From Dendrocalamus latiflorus (taxonomy: Eukaryota; Streptophyta; Magnoliopsida; Poales; Poaceae), in contig CM029664.1 in the NCBI GenBank assembly GCA_017311315.1, forward strand, positions 27,644,554-27,708,553: a stretch of DNA of 64,000 nt. Reading direction: 5' to 3'. Below, piece by piece: positions 43,748 to 55,708 of the stretch. Within the stretch, counting starts at the first letter, position 1, and every line of letters begins with the position of its first letter. A program made the position numbers and the translations under genes. Below the pieces are notes generated by a model. That model was not told the DNA's origin. It saw nothing but the letters and a program-made list of their open reading frames with translations, and did not search any database.

Positions 43748-46499
43748 CACTACTACAGAAAACCACATTACAGACGGTTCAGAAACGTCATCACAGATGG
43801 TTTTCTGAACCGTCTGAATTTATGGGTCAGTGATAATCCAAGGTTATCACAGACGGTTTTAAAACCGTCTGTGATTATTAGATATCACAGACGATTTTTC
43901 ATTGAAAACCGTCTGTGATATATGATTATCACAGACGGTTTTTACTTAAAAACTGTCTGTGATATTCCTTCCTCCAAATTGTAAATCTATTTCTGTTTAT
44001 TGGCTAGCCTCAGGAAATGCTAGCCATGCCCTCTGAAACAAGCAGATAATCACAGACATAAAACATACAATTCACACATCTCATTTCATTTCAGATACAT
44101 TTCACATCTCAATTCATTTCACAGACATAAAACATCCAATTGACAACACACTTCATTTGATCACAAACATAAAGCATCCATTTCGCAAATCAATTAATTG
44201 AATTAAAATAAAATATCCATTAACAAATACACAATTACAAAAGATTTACACTGCATTTGCACTTAAAAAAGGTTCGTTCATTATGTATCTATGGTGCGGA
44301 GTGGAACCGGCCTTCTGGCTTTATGACTTGAGTCAGCAAAAAGTACGCCAACTCTGCTCGAATCCGTCCAAGATCAGGCTGTTTCAAAGGAGTTGACATC
44401 TACGCAGTCTGTCGATAGAAATATCAATGTGCGTATATATGTAACGTGATAAGTATGAAGTAATTATGGGAAGATTGACAAACCTTGATTGGTGATCCTC
44501 GAGGAATCGAGGAGTAGTTCCATATGTTGGCAAATGTAGTATCCACATGTGTTGCCTGGCTGCTGCTGGTGGCACTGCAAAAAAATGGAATGTTTTAGTT
44601 CAAGAGGCTGTTGCATAGGATTAATTAATGTGAAATAGCGAATACCTTAAAATCTTGAGCATGTGTCAGCAGGCCTTTGGCCCCGCGCTTCGAGTCACCT
44701 CCCATTTGAATGTACATCGCGAACGCCCTACGTGATTCGAAAAAGTTAACCTTAGTCATTCGGAAGGAAAGAAAGAGTACAATATAGGTATGTATGGAGA
44801 ATATGTACTTACCTATCGATTACTAGGCTGACAACTGTGAAGTCCATTTTATTCCTACTTAGGGAATCAAGGTAATATACCTTGTTCCATTTTGGTACAA
44901 TTACTATTAAAATCCAATGAAAAATCTGATGGAAGGGCATAAGTACATATTCCTTATTGAGGCAACCCATCAGTCCTGCTGCAATGTACCTCTCGACGAG
45001 GGCTGTATCCCGGTCGATGGTATCCTTGGCGACCAAGCTTGGGTCCAAGAAACCAGCCGATGAGTTGGATAATCTAGCTTTAGTCAGCATGTATCTATAT
45101 ATATACACACGAAAGCAACAGATTATATATGACATTTATCGATATGACATGAACGGAGACTGTGATTGTACACACTTACAGCGTCCAGCATCGAATGATT
45201 GAAACGTCGAGAGCATTGAGCGTGAACAGATCGAATAAATCCTCAAAGGCGACCGTGAAACTCTTGTCGGACCAACCGTTGCTTGCCTTCAATTTCAACA
45301 GTTCAAGCACGGCCGACAACCTCGTGTACTTGCAGCCCGTGTACAAAGGTTTCTCTGAGTCCTCCATCAAGCCCCGGAATTTAACATACTCTCTCTCATC
45401 ATAGTTCTCTTCTACATCGCGAAGCATCTGATCCAGATTATCATCGTGCAACCTATCCGAATTCAAACGACAATCGACATCATCCGGCGGCATGTCATTC
45501 ACTTCACCGGTGTGTCATCCGGCGGCATATCATTCACTTCACCGACGATGTCATCTGGCGGCATATGATCATTCACTTCGCCATGACTGGTCCAACACGT
45601 ATAATCATTTTTGAAACCCCTCCGAATCAAGTGCACTTCAATTTGCCCTCGGTTCTTAAACATTTTCAAATTCTCGCAGTCAGTGCATGGACAACACATA
45701 TATTCCACCCCCTTATTCAACATATCCTCCTCGGCGGCTCTTATAAAAGCAGACACGCCATTAATGTACTCTTCACTCACATGGCTCGCGGCATACATCC
45801 AGCTTCGGTCCTACGTTACGTACATATATAACAACTTAGTATTAAAATTTAGATTAACTAATTATTACTACATATATATACCGGCCACATTTATTATATT
45901 GAGACTTAATTTGCTAGCTCAATTCATATTATAAACACAACAGCTATTATATAACCAACAATTTTGTAAATTAACCATATTCAATAACACTCATGGATTA
46001 CTTAGACCAAAATTGTAATGCAATTAAAGAAAAAATAAATTTCATTACTAACCATATCTAGAGTAACCAGGAAAGTATGAATCTTCAAAGCTCAATCTCT
46101 GTCTCTTCCCACCAAATTAACTGGCCTGAAATCGCCTAGCTTCCTCCCGAGTGAAAAAGTGCGTAGCAGTGGCTAGATCTGGATCGAAATGAAGACAGAT
46201 GCGGTCTGAGCAGCGCAATAAATGTCTTAGTGCCATTATCACAGACGGTTTTTAATTAAGAACCGTCTGTGATAACCAGCTTATCACAGACGGTTTTTTT
46301 ATTAAAAACCGTCTGTGATAATCTGGGATTATCACAGACGGTTCTTAATATAGACCGACCGTCTGTGATACTACTTTTTCCCGCCACAAATACCACAGAC
46401 GGCCTCCAAATTACAACCGTCTGTAATAGTGTTCATCACAGACGGTTTCACAAAACCGTCTGCAATGAGGCGTCTACTATGAGGCTTTCCGTAGTAGTG
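43748..46499 (-). mobile_element. CACTA transposon with residual coding region (CACTA-3)
   Basis: 2752 bp. The ends are CACTACTACAGAAAACC and the inverted ggctttccgtagtagtg, flanked by CTT on both sides (43745-43747 and 46500-46502). Hairpin-forming acagacggtt arrays lie at about 43775-43970 and 46235-46470. The minus-strand gene inside joins a transposase-associated N-terminal domain directly to a Ulp1-type protease, with the transposase catalytic core absent. It is therefore an internally deleted derivative of a once autonomous element. Confidence 0.93.
44289..45810 (-). CDS. CACTA-3 fusion gene: transposase-associated domain plus Ulp1-like cysteine protease
   Basis: Exons on minus: 45810-45180, 45094-44813, 44727-44646, 44574-44484 and 44408-44289, all with GT-AG borders. 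Exon 1 opens in frame with DRSWMYAASHVSEEY after an acceptor, so a short 5' exon is probably upstream. It holds the Transpos_assoc zinc motif (CCPCTDCENL, HLIRRGF, YTCWTSHGE), then three copies of a unit of about 33 bases encoding NDMPPDD with a frame change, and then the TNP2 N-terminal flank (KYTRLSAVLELLKLKAS). The transposase core is missing. Exons 2-5 encode a Ulp1/C48-type domain: FHWILIVIVP with the catalytic His, YYLDSL with the Asp, QQQPGNTCGYYIC with Gln and Cys, and an end AYFLLTQVIKPEG. Ulp1-type domains remove SUMO-like modifiers, and their role in CACTA elements is unknown. The repeat frame change means exon 1 is broken, while the protease part looks intact. Confidence 0.75.
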
Positions 46500-46550
46500 C
46501 TTATCTATCCTATGTGGCAAGAAAAATCAGTTTTTCATTGCTAAGCATCT

Positions 46551-46812
46551 CTCCAAGCGCCTGCATTGTACGTGCTATATCCTTAGCTGGGTTTGACCTA
46601 TGTTTGGTTAGGATTGATATCTATCTTAATTGGTTAGGTTTCCTGCCATCTTTAGCACTGGTTTCCCCGTGCATTACGCGCCCTCCATGCACGCCTAAAC
46701 CACCGGCCCTTGCTTCTATAAGTCGGTAGGTTTTCGCTTGCACGAGATTGTGCGATATATATGTAACATGTGTTCCATCCTAATATACATTGCGTGATTT
46801 CATCCGCTATCA
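46551..46812 (+). mobile_element. Probable copia LTR remnant next to the RDR exon
   Basis: The right part (cttctataagtcgg, then gatatatatgtaacatgtg, ending tttcatccgctatca at 46812) resembles the end of a short copia LTR from memory. RDR coding sequence starts at the next base. The left end and the target duplication were not found, so it may be truncated. Confidence 0.4.
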
Positions 46813-48350
46813 GTTACAACCTCAAAGGCAACGTCACTGTCCAACAAAATCTGGTTGAGATTAGAAAGCATGGTCTCCTGCATTTGTGAAAAGATAGCTT
46901 TTGGAACATTCAGCAATGTTATAATCTGGCGACCTAAGAATCCTGGCTGGAACTTTGTCCACGAGCACACCTCTAACACAGATTGGGTAGACTCAAAACT
47001 TCCTTATGCCACCCTTGAAGCCTGCATACCTATCTGATAAGCAGATGGGGGATTATCCGTCAACTGCAGCCTATCAGCGACTTCCATTGAAAGATCTGGG
47101 GTAACCTTGCCAATTCCATCAGAGAAAATGTACCCATTATTCTCAACATCTTCAAGTCTCTCATTGACCTCATCAGGCTGCACCATCACCATCGCATACG
47201 TAGGTGAGAAACGCTGCCCCATTCGAGCCTCATGCTTTGCTATGTTCTTGTGAACCGTCCCATCCACTTCCTAATGCTTTTCAACCGTTGCTTTTCGCTC
47301 CTCTGCAAAGAATCAAGCCGACCTGTCCCTTAGCTGGTTCGATGAGAATGCAAGAAATGAGTACTTCCTGCCACACAAGTGGTAGCAACCCTCTGTCGAA
47401 AACGTCCTGACACGCTTGTACACTGTTGTCTTCTGCTGGAACGAGTTTAGGCATCAAGTCCTTGACTATTGGTGCCGCATAAAAGTTCAGCACATTGCCG
47501 ATCAGCGGTTGTATCCCCTCATCCATAAAAGTTACCCCCAAAAACCTGTACGCCACCTCATGATAATGCCAGATAACATGGTTTGAGAGCTCCACGTCTT
47601 GTGGAAGACAATAAGCCCTGGTGGGTGTGATCAGCCTACGCACCTCTGCATTGTCATCTCATCCCCAACCTTGCCACTACAAAGAAGCTTGGGGTTCCTA
47701 GCGACCCTATCCCGGGCCTTCTTTAGCATCTGGCATGCGTCAAATGCGGGGAACTTGTCCCCCCCGAAAAATCCCTTAACGCAGCCACGTTCACATCATC
47801 CTCCCTTCTCCTTAACAAACTGAAGAACTCGGGTGTTAGCTGGTGCTGATTCATAATTCCCTTGTGCACCAACGCATTCACAAGGAACAGCACTGGAAAC
47901 TTCAACCCCTCGGCATGCTGCAAGCAGAAGAAGATATCCTGCATTGGCTCCCCGAACTCCGGTTCATCACGCACAGTGAGCCCCCGCCTCGGCCCCCACC
48001 CACCACTGCACTCCATGATAGCCACCCTGCGCTCCTTCATGTACTCCAGTGCACGGTCCATCTTTGCCCAGAATCGTGGTGAGAATGACACCCTATACAA
48101 CCCACACCGCCCGATTGCGCCGATCGGGGTGATGTCGGAGGTGCGTATCCACGGGGTCATCATCGTCGAGCAGGTTGAATGGCACCGATTCATGGATGTC
48201 ATCATCTGCCGTGCGGTAGTATACCAGGGACGAGGCCGTCAGCCGGAGGAGCAGCAAGCAGTCGATCTGGTACAGCCGGACCTCGGCAACGTCGTGCACC
48301 GAGAACTCGAGCTTGACGTCGCAGCGCATGACGGCGACCTCGCGGATACT
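46813..48350 (-). pseudogene. RDR pseudogene, core segment
   Basis: It begins at the junction with SIRE sequence near 48350 (REVAVMRCDVKLEFSV) and runs through VRLYQIDC, RVSFSPRFWAKMDRAL, NQHQLTPEFF, LITPTRAYCLP, VTFMDEGIQPL, ARMGQRFSPTYA, NGYIFSDGIGKVTPDL and SWTKFQPGFL to QILLDSDVAFEVV. Frameshifts occur near 48150, 47750, 47640, 47440 and 47030; TGA replaces an expected Trp codon at 47313-47315; and about 20 residues between YAGFKGGI and FEST appear deleted. Confidence 0.93.
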
Positions 48351-48402
48351 GGAGTCCACGAGCCAAACCTCTCCCTTCCCAGCCCGGCGAACCTGAGTCA
48401 AA

Positions 48403-51323
48403 CAGAGAGTGAAGGCTTAGTACTACGATAAATCAAAAGAGATTTTGGAACCCAATACTGAGTCACACGTCGAGCAGAAGAAGTAGCCACACACGACTAA
48501 CCTCTAGCTATCCTATGCTCTCTGTCGCTCAAAAAGCCAGAAGGTCTGCGAGCAGACCTGAAGCTGTTGTTGGGTCCGACTGTTATGGGAGAGCGAGTCG
48601 GAGTACCAACAACATATTGATCACGCCGCGGGTAGCCATCTCGATGGGGGAAACGAGATCTATCCTCAAAACGGCGGAAGTCGCGACCAGAGACATATCG
48701 AGGACGAAAACCAGAAAACTCAGAAAAATCAAGCCCTCGATGCTGTCCAAACCCATCAACTGAAGCAACTCTCGACCTCGTGTTGGTCTTATGTGCACTC
48801 AAGGTCTGAGGCTGATCCTGAATACGCCTAAGAGCGTCAACACGGTCTCTACACGCAATCTTGGCGCGCCTGAAGTATCTCTCGACCAAGTGTCCATCCT
48901 TCTGACAGAAGGTACAATGATACTTCACCTTCTGAGAGGTAGAAGTAGCATAATGAGGCTTCGCCTTCTAAGAGGTCGAAGCAGCAGGTGAAATCACCTT
49001 ACTATCAGAGATCCCTTGGACAAAGCCCACTGATTTGAATTGAACTTTCTTAGTTCTGGGCTCGACCTCGATCACACCTGCTGCTATGGGTCTAAGAACA
49101 GCAGGTGGATGCTTCCTAACATCCTCAGAAAAATCGTATCCTAGACCTTGATTAAATTTGCAAATCTTCGATTGGTCTAGAATAAAATTTAGCTTCTTCT
49201 TGACTCCTACAAATGTCTTGAGAGTGTTCATAAGATACTAACACTCCCGAAAGAGAGAGGTGCAAGAAGAATAGGGGGAAGAAGAGACAGCAGAAGGTAA
49301 GGAAATAGAAGAAGAACCAATAGCAGAAGAACGGAAGGCATGTGCATGCACAGCCACCTTAGAAGCGACAATCCTACTGCTAGCCATTTGGTTCACGTCG
49401 CTAAGCGTCTCTACAATAACCTCAGACTTCTTCCCAACAGCACACACATTACAAGCAGATGATGGCTTCTCTAGAAGGTTTTTAGTTAGCTTCACATATT
49501 TTTCATCCAATGCAATCAAGTCAGATTTTAGTTTTTCACAATTATTGCATGGTGAGCTAACAGGGTCCTTAGAAGCATACTGAGCCATTTTCTTATTATG
49601 ATCAACCATTTCTTGAAATTGCTTAGACACAGATTCAAGCTCAAAGGTTAATCTAGGACAGTTGGTACAAGAAACAATAGGGTTAAGTAAAGAAGCTTGT
49701 AATTCAGCAATTTTATGATCTGCCATTTTTAGATTCATTTTCAAATTATTACAACTTTCACAAGTCTCAGGCAGATCGAGAAGCATGGTATAAAGACCTC
49801 TAAAAGCATTGTCCTTATCCTCACATGAGGTGGAAGAAATAGTCTCAACAGTAGTAGATGAAAGAGAAGCTACTCTACTCATCTCTAGTTCAGCAAGTAG
49901 ACTAATATTCACCACCTTAATCATATTAAGCTCAGAAGACAAACTATTATGAGAGATCCTTAATTTCTCCATGTCACCAAGCAAAGCAGAGCATGTATCA
50001 CATTCGTCACGGGAGGGAGCAAATATAAGTGAAGTAAGCTCCCGTGATAATCTATCTACTTCCTTCTCCAACTCGCTACACCTAGCTTTAGATCTAGCAT
50101 GAAATTTTCCTAGCTTAAGAAAGGCATCATTAAACTGGTCATAGGAGGGGTATACCTCGTCGGAGTCAGAATAGAGCTCGCTGTCGCTAACTTCGCCCTC
50201 AAGGGCCATGAATTACATGCTGGAGAAGTCATCGCCATCCTTGGGATCTTGCTCGTCCTTCCCATCGTCGTCGCTCTACCCCTCCACCTCGCTGAGGTCG
50301 AGGTCGTCGAAGGCAGTGAGGACGCGATGGAAGAGCTTCTTGGCTTTGCCAAGGTTGCGGAACTTCTTCTCTTTGTTGGAGGCTTCTTGTTGTGGTTCTT
50401 GTCGGTGTTTACATTCTTGCTCGAACCGTCGTAGTCGTTCTTGCCCTCCAGCTTGGGGCAGTTTGCTCGAATGTGGTTGGGCCACCACACTCAAAGAAAA
50501 TCACACGTCCTCCTCCTCTCTTTCTCTCTCTAACCCTCTTGTATGCATGGGAGAACTTTCTGGCTAAGAGGGCAAGTTGGTTTTCTGGAAGCTGTTCTAG
50601 TAGGTCATCACTCATCTCACAAACAGCAGCAAAAGAAAAACTAGAAACACCATCAGAGGGAAACTTAGAAGTCGAACTGGGATCAGTGACCAAAACCATC
50701 GACTGTGACTTCGACTTACGAGAGACAATGTCAATCTCGTGAGTCTTGAGGCGTGAGTACAAGGTATCAAGAGTCAAAGTCGAGAGGTCCGTCGTGTCCT
50801 TGATGGTGGTCACTTTCATCTCCCAAACACGCAAGTCCAAGGCCGCAAGCATCTGATGAGCGTTGTCCAAGTCGGGGTATGTGAGACCGACCGCTCGAAG
50901 GTTGCTCAAGATCTTGTGGAATCTCGCAAAGCATTCATCCAGGGACTCTCCAGCGAGCATTTCAAACTTGTTGTAATCTCGCTTGAACTGATCCTGTCGA
51001 ACCATTTTTATTTGGGTGGTGCCCTCATGGTAAGCATCGAGGGTCACCCAAATATCGAAGGCCGACGTAAGATGAGAAATACGATCAAACTCGTTTCGGC
51101 TCAAACCATGGATGATGATGTTCCTGGCCTTAGCATTCGCCTCAACATCGAGCATGTTCGCCACATTGATGTTCTCATCGGCAGGAACAACAAAGCGCGT
51201 GTTAACCTTACGCCAAATCGCATAGCCCTGAGCCTGAATATAGGTCTCCATCCGACTCTTCCAAAAGGGATAGTCGATCCCATCGAAGATGGGGGGCTTG
51301 GTGGAATACTTGTTCGTTGTCAT
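48403..51323 (-). pseudogene. SIRE-type gag, frameshifted
   Basis: The capsid-like start MTTNKYSTKPPIFDGIDYPF at 51323 leads into a UBN2-type domain. A first zinc knuckle (HIRANCPKLE) is split by a frameshift near 50480. After more shifts comes a 323-residue stretch (50209-49238, MALEGEVSDSELY) with repeated CxxC pairs (CDTCSAL, CESCNNL, CTNCPRL, CNNCEKL, CNVCAV) in a heptad-like coiled-coil setting, as in SIRE/Maximus gag proteins. Next is a second knuckle CTFCQKDGHLVERYF near 48920, where the last Cys is Tyr, and finally TQYWVPK with a stop near 48400. Four or more breaks make it non-functional. Confidence 0.8.
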
Positions 51324-51379
51324 AGCTCACAGGCCGGTTAAAGATCTATGAAGAAGAGCTAACCGGCTCTGATACCAAT

Positions 51380-53389
51380 TGTAGGATCGAAAATGGTAAT
51401 AGAGGGGGTGAATGGTGCCTCTTTAAAAATTAGCCCCCAAAAGTATGCACTAAAAATCTCCTCTCCGATAGCTATGAAAAACTATGAAAAAGAAATTCAT
51501 GCTCTCTGGAAATTTAGACTAAAGAAGCATGGCACAAAGACTAAAGCACAACAAACAGCAAAGAACAAAGCACAGGAAAAACATCAGTCAAAAGACATCA
51601 CAAATTGCATAGGGCCGGTCTGACTGCAGTGCACTGGCCGGTCAGACCGCCTGCACCATGCCAGTCAGACCGCCCGCACCCGGCCGGTCAGACCGCCCCT
51701 GCCAGGCCGATCAGACCGCCATTGTCTAACCGGTGAGACCGGTGGCTAACAAGCAGTCTGACCGCTAGGGTTAGCGGTTTGACCGGTTGCTCGAGGACAG
51801 AGCACCTGTCTGAAGGCTTCTGCACTGATTTTACTGAAATTTCATTCTTCAGAAGAATTGAGGATTTTTCTAATGATCTTCACAAGCCAAAACAGCTATA
51901 CCTTGATTTAAACAGCATCAAGACCTTAGAAACAGGAGTATTCATCAAAAGAGCAAGAAGTGAGAATTGAGCAGAAATCCGAAAAATGAAATGGGAATGA
52001 GTCCAATTCTCAGATTTCTCAGGAGTCTTTCATCCCTTGCTTACAATCTTTTGTAATCAACTTAGCAATGAACTCAGGACTTTAGAACCCAAATCTCATG
52101 CCATCTCTTGAAAGAAAATCAAAAGAGCCAACCTTCCCCTGACATGAAACCCTAGCTACAGGGAAAAACAGAGGAAAAGCATTTCTTCATTTCCCGGGAA
52201 GGGTTTGGATGAGAAGATGATTGATTTAGGAATACGATAGCCAAATGGCTTTGGGATTAATTCCTGTCCAAAGCACATCCATTTTGCACTTCTCAACCAA
52301 AGAAACACTTCAAAGAAACAACGTGCAGACAGAGCAAAAACACAGAAGAAGAAGCAGGAGGCCAAATCAACTCAGATAAAGAGCATCTCAAATGGATTCA
52401 TTTGCAAAGAGATGAATGATTACAAATGGTTTAGCTTACATCCATCTCACTACATGCTTCACTCAGTGAGATGCACACACGCACGTAGGACACACTGAGT
52501 TCCCTCTCCAGAACTCACTCCATTGCTCAAGCTCTCAGGAAGCCCTATACTAGAATGCATGCCAAACAACCTGAATACACCACTCCTTTTATCTCCAAGC
52601 CCACACACCAAAGGAGAAAATCAAGAAGTGTCATACCAAACACACTCCCTTGCTCCATACACATAAGAGGCAAGGGTCAAAGTCAACACGACCAGATTTT
52701 GGAGGGATTTGCTTGAGTCAATTTACCAAATTGCCCTTGAGCACCTTCCCGGAAGCTTCACGCAACCGGTATCCTGTCTGTCTAGACCTCGACTCCTCCC
52801 TGAGTCTAGTCCTGGTCCGTTCCGCTGCACACGACTGCACCCGGCATCCTGATCGTCTGGACCTTAGCTCCTCCCTGAGCCTAGTCCCGATCCTTTCGTC
52901 GCTGCCGTCGTGTTTACCCAACACCAACCGAGACCTCCGACTCCACCTGAGTCTAGTCCTGGTCTGTTCCGTTGCACACGACCACAACCGACACCTAACC
53001 GTTTGGACCTCCGACTCCTCCCTGAGCCTAATCCCGGTTCGCTCGTCGTTGCCCGTCATTTCCGTCATCGGTAGCTCCAGCTCCGGTTCCCCATCACCTG
53101 ACTCACAACTACCTCACCAGCCTCGATCATCTTCGGCATCACCGACCGTCTGGACCTCAACACCTCCTGTGCCTGGTCCCTGTCCTCCTCGCCTCACCAT
53201 GACCTAGATCCGAAGTCCTGCAGTCACATAGACAAGCAAACCGTTACATAGCACCGCACGAAATAGCATATCAACAATAGCATAAATGAAAGGTACTCAA
53301 CCCTAGAATACCCAAAACAAATTCAAACTCTCTAAACCAACTGTCAATTATTCATCACAAACATGGGGATACCTCCGCATGGTCTCTCA
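51380..53389 (-). repeat. 5' LTR of the SIRE-type element (2010 bp)
   Basis: Plus-strand ends are tgtaggatcgaaaatgg (next to the primer site) and gcatggtctctca. Bases 52780-53160 hold about four imperfect units of roughly 75 bp sharing gactcctccctgagcctagtc. An array of CGGTC-N-GACCG words lies at 51605-51790. Confidence 0.82.
51605..51790. repeat. Array of near-palindromic CGGTCNGACCG units
   Basis: About seven words of the form ggtcagaccg or ggtctgaccg recur every 22-30 bases with variable spacers. Each is an odd-length palindrome. Equivalent but different arrays occupy the same relative position in the LTRs at 59994-61745 and 63146 onward. Confidence 0.8.
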
Positions 53390-55708
53390 CAATGAATGGA
53401 TGAAAACCAACACAGTCGAAGACCAATGTGATCAAAACCTACGTGGTTGAAGACCAATGAGTGGTCGAAACCTATAAAGTTGATGACCAATGTGCGGTCG
53501 AAAAACTAATGTGGTCGAAAGCAACATGTGGTCGAAAACCTGAATGCTCGAAATAGTTCAGAGAATGACCAGTGTGGTCATCGACCAGTGAGTGGTCGAA
53601 ACCACAGTTGTTGAACAAGATTAAAATATGACCAGTGAGTGGTCGAAAACCCAAGTAATCGATGGTTGAAATACGACCAGAGGTCGATGACCAATGAGCG
53701 GTCAAAGACCAAAGTGGTCGATGACCAGAGACTGCGGTACTACCACTACAAGGCTTACGGTACTACCGTTTCCATCAGAAGAACAAGGTTTTTAGCATGA
53801 CTATGAGAACCAAAATCGATGGAACTTTTGATCCGTAGATCCAAATGATATAAAATTTTGTATAGATCTTTTCTAGGGTGTTATGAACCTATTTCAACAA
53901 ACGATCGAGAAAATCATGGCAAAGTTGAGACCTTTTACAGTTTGAAGGAAAGACACACCGAAACCGAGCCAAAATAAAAATCGGTGAATACAACTTGCTC
54001 GTGGGTGAATGATGACTAAGATGGGTCTAGATATATTCCTACCTATCATAACAAGTTATAACATCGAAGAAATCAATTAAAAAACCCTCAGATCATGAAA
54101 TAGACTAAAGAGGCCAAAGTCAATCAAAAAATAGGTTTCCTCAAGAACTTCCTCTGGATTGTGCCGAGATGGATGGGACCTTGTCTTCAAGAGACATCTC
54201 TACCTCTTATATGTCCTTGGCACCAGAAAAGCTCAAGAGAATAGAAATACATAACAAAAAGCTAAGAAAATCAAAAGCACATAAGAGGATTTAAAGCACA
54301 ATTCTCTTGGGCAAAGTTGGATGTCCATTTCACTTGGAGATGAATATTTTTACAGCCAATCCTTTAGGATAGCAAAGCTCTAAGCCTAGAGCACACACAC
54401 TCTAACCTATCTCCCAGGGGAGGGAGGAGGTGCTAGCCACTAAAAAACTTAGCCAACCTTCTCAAATCCTAGCTCTTGCCTCTCCTCCCCTTATATAGGC
54501 TATAGGATCTGAACCAAAACTAATAGATCCACCCATTAGGCCAAACTGGGAAAACCCGTTAACTCCACCTAACACCGGGATTTACTCTCACGCACACTTC
54601 TCAAAGCGGCTTACAACCATTAACCCATTAGTGAATCAACACTTGATCCACTTTATATTTTCACTATATACAAGACCTAAAACACTTAGGCTAATGTCGT
54701 GTTTTCACATACCACCACATTTCCGGTATTGAGTAATTTACTAAAATACCCCTCTACCGTTTTCCCTGAAAGTTCCCATTTCCTTTGCCACGAAGCATCG
54801 CCCATGCTTCGTCATCTTCCACATGGCCCCAGTAACCTACCGCCAAGCCTCTCACATGTCCAAATCCCACCGAACCATTCTCGCTTGCAAAAAACCCAAG
54901 TTACTTAGCGCACTACATGCTTCTCCTCATACATGATGGCACTCGGCATCTTTGACTGCATAGGACCTCGACTTCTCCCTGAGCCTAGTCCCGGTCCACC
55001 TTGCCATTGCCCGTCATGTCCACCATCGGTAGCTCCCACTTCGGTTCCTCGTCATTCCGACTTGCAACCACTCCATGAGGCTTAGACATCTTTGGTGTCT
55101 CCCTAACCGTTTTGGACCTTAGTACCACCCTGTGCCTAGACCCGATCCTCCTACGCCTCACCATGACCTAGCTCCGAAGTCTTACAACCAACAACAACAA
55201 GCAAATCATCACGTAGCACCATAGGATACACAATGTTATCAATTGACACAATTAATCCAACCAATGCAAAATATATGCACCCAAATTACTGATCCTAAAC
55301 CTAGGACTAAACAATAAACCAATATGCACACAAGCAACAACACTTAGGTCAAACCATGATCAAATCCTGAAAAGCCTATTTTTCTAGGAAGATCAGTAGC
55401 ACCGCACTTACCATGCTGGTACTTCTGCGCTGCGGTACTACCGCTCCTCAAAGTGGTACTACCACACCTGTCTGGACATCTCTAAAAAAACATACCACTT
55501 CTTTGTTGAAACCACCACCGCGTGGAACTACCGCATAAACATCTGCGGTACTACCACCCTATGGTTCTACCATGTTTATACCTGCAGTACTTTTGATATT
55601 TTTGGGAATTCTAGAATCTAGTCCAAACAAAATCCAATTTTTTTTTGCAAAAACTCTAATCCAAAAGTCATTTACTCATCACAACCATGGGGTGATCTCC
55701 ACATTGAC
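53390..55708 (-). mobile_element. Truncated SIRE-like LTR of a related subfamily
   Basis: The right end (ttactcatcacaaccatgg...gactca, about 55708) and the block near 55140 (gtaccaccctgtgcctag) match other LTRs here. The left end is missing where the 51380-53389 LTR abuts. Internal words ggtactaccgc recur at 53735-53765 and 55405-55570. Confidence 0.6.
53396..53740. repeat. Degenerate minisatellite of gaccaatgNgtggtcgaa
   Basis: More than a dozen irregular copies of a unit of roughly 20-28 bases combine gaccagtgagtggtcgaaa, gaccaatgtg and ggtcgatgacc. Many copies pair gacca with tggtc and so are short palindromes. Confidence 0.75.

Larger units (their letters stand above)
43545..46550. mobile_element. 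Possible MITE in an RDR intron, split by CACTA-3
   Basis: Without CACTA-3 (43748-46499), a sequence of about 250 bp begins gatgcttatatatgaatgc and ends tttcattgctaagcatct, related inverted ends. It also contains a palindromic core (gcaccgatgcttatttaagcatcgatgc). I did not find a convincing target duplication. Confidence 0.4.
34074..48350 (-). pseudogene. RNA-dependent RNA polymerase pseudogene, RDR1/RDR2 type, split by transposons
   Basis: Plant RDR enzymes make double-stranded RNA for siRNA production. Four blocks of clear RDR sequence lie in collinear order on the minus strand: 48350-46813, 43529-43213, 37395-37211 and 34921-34074. They run from the region preceding the polymerase core to the natural C-terminus (LAAYISETV, stop). 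Recognisable words include YYRTADDDIHES, RDEPEFGEPMQD, LVNALVHKG, NGYIFSDGIGK, CFIQASAPSLNNCFVKHGS, DIIDFFLKN and LPYDTDLEVPGA. Splice sites survive in places, so this is a decayed gene and not a retrocopy. Damage includes several frameshifts, a TGA at 47313-47315 in the SAWFF region, the catalytic DLDGD changed to DLDED at 37327-37341, an exon broken by a copia insertion, and loss of the N-terminal exons where a SIRE element is joined on. RDR1 versus RDR2 cannot be settled by eye. Confidence 0.9.
48351..53389 (-). mobile_element. SIRE-type copia element, 5' half only, fused to the RDR pseudogene
   Basis: On minus: 5' LTR (53389-51380), primer site TGGTATCAGAGCC (complement of 51365-51377), a damaged gag (51323-48403), and a short WLVDS word near 48360 that resembles the start of a copia protease. 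Integrase, reverse transcriptase, RNase H and the 3' LTR are absent. RDR sequence in the same orientation begins instead. Confidence 0.8.
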
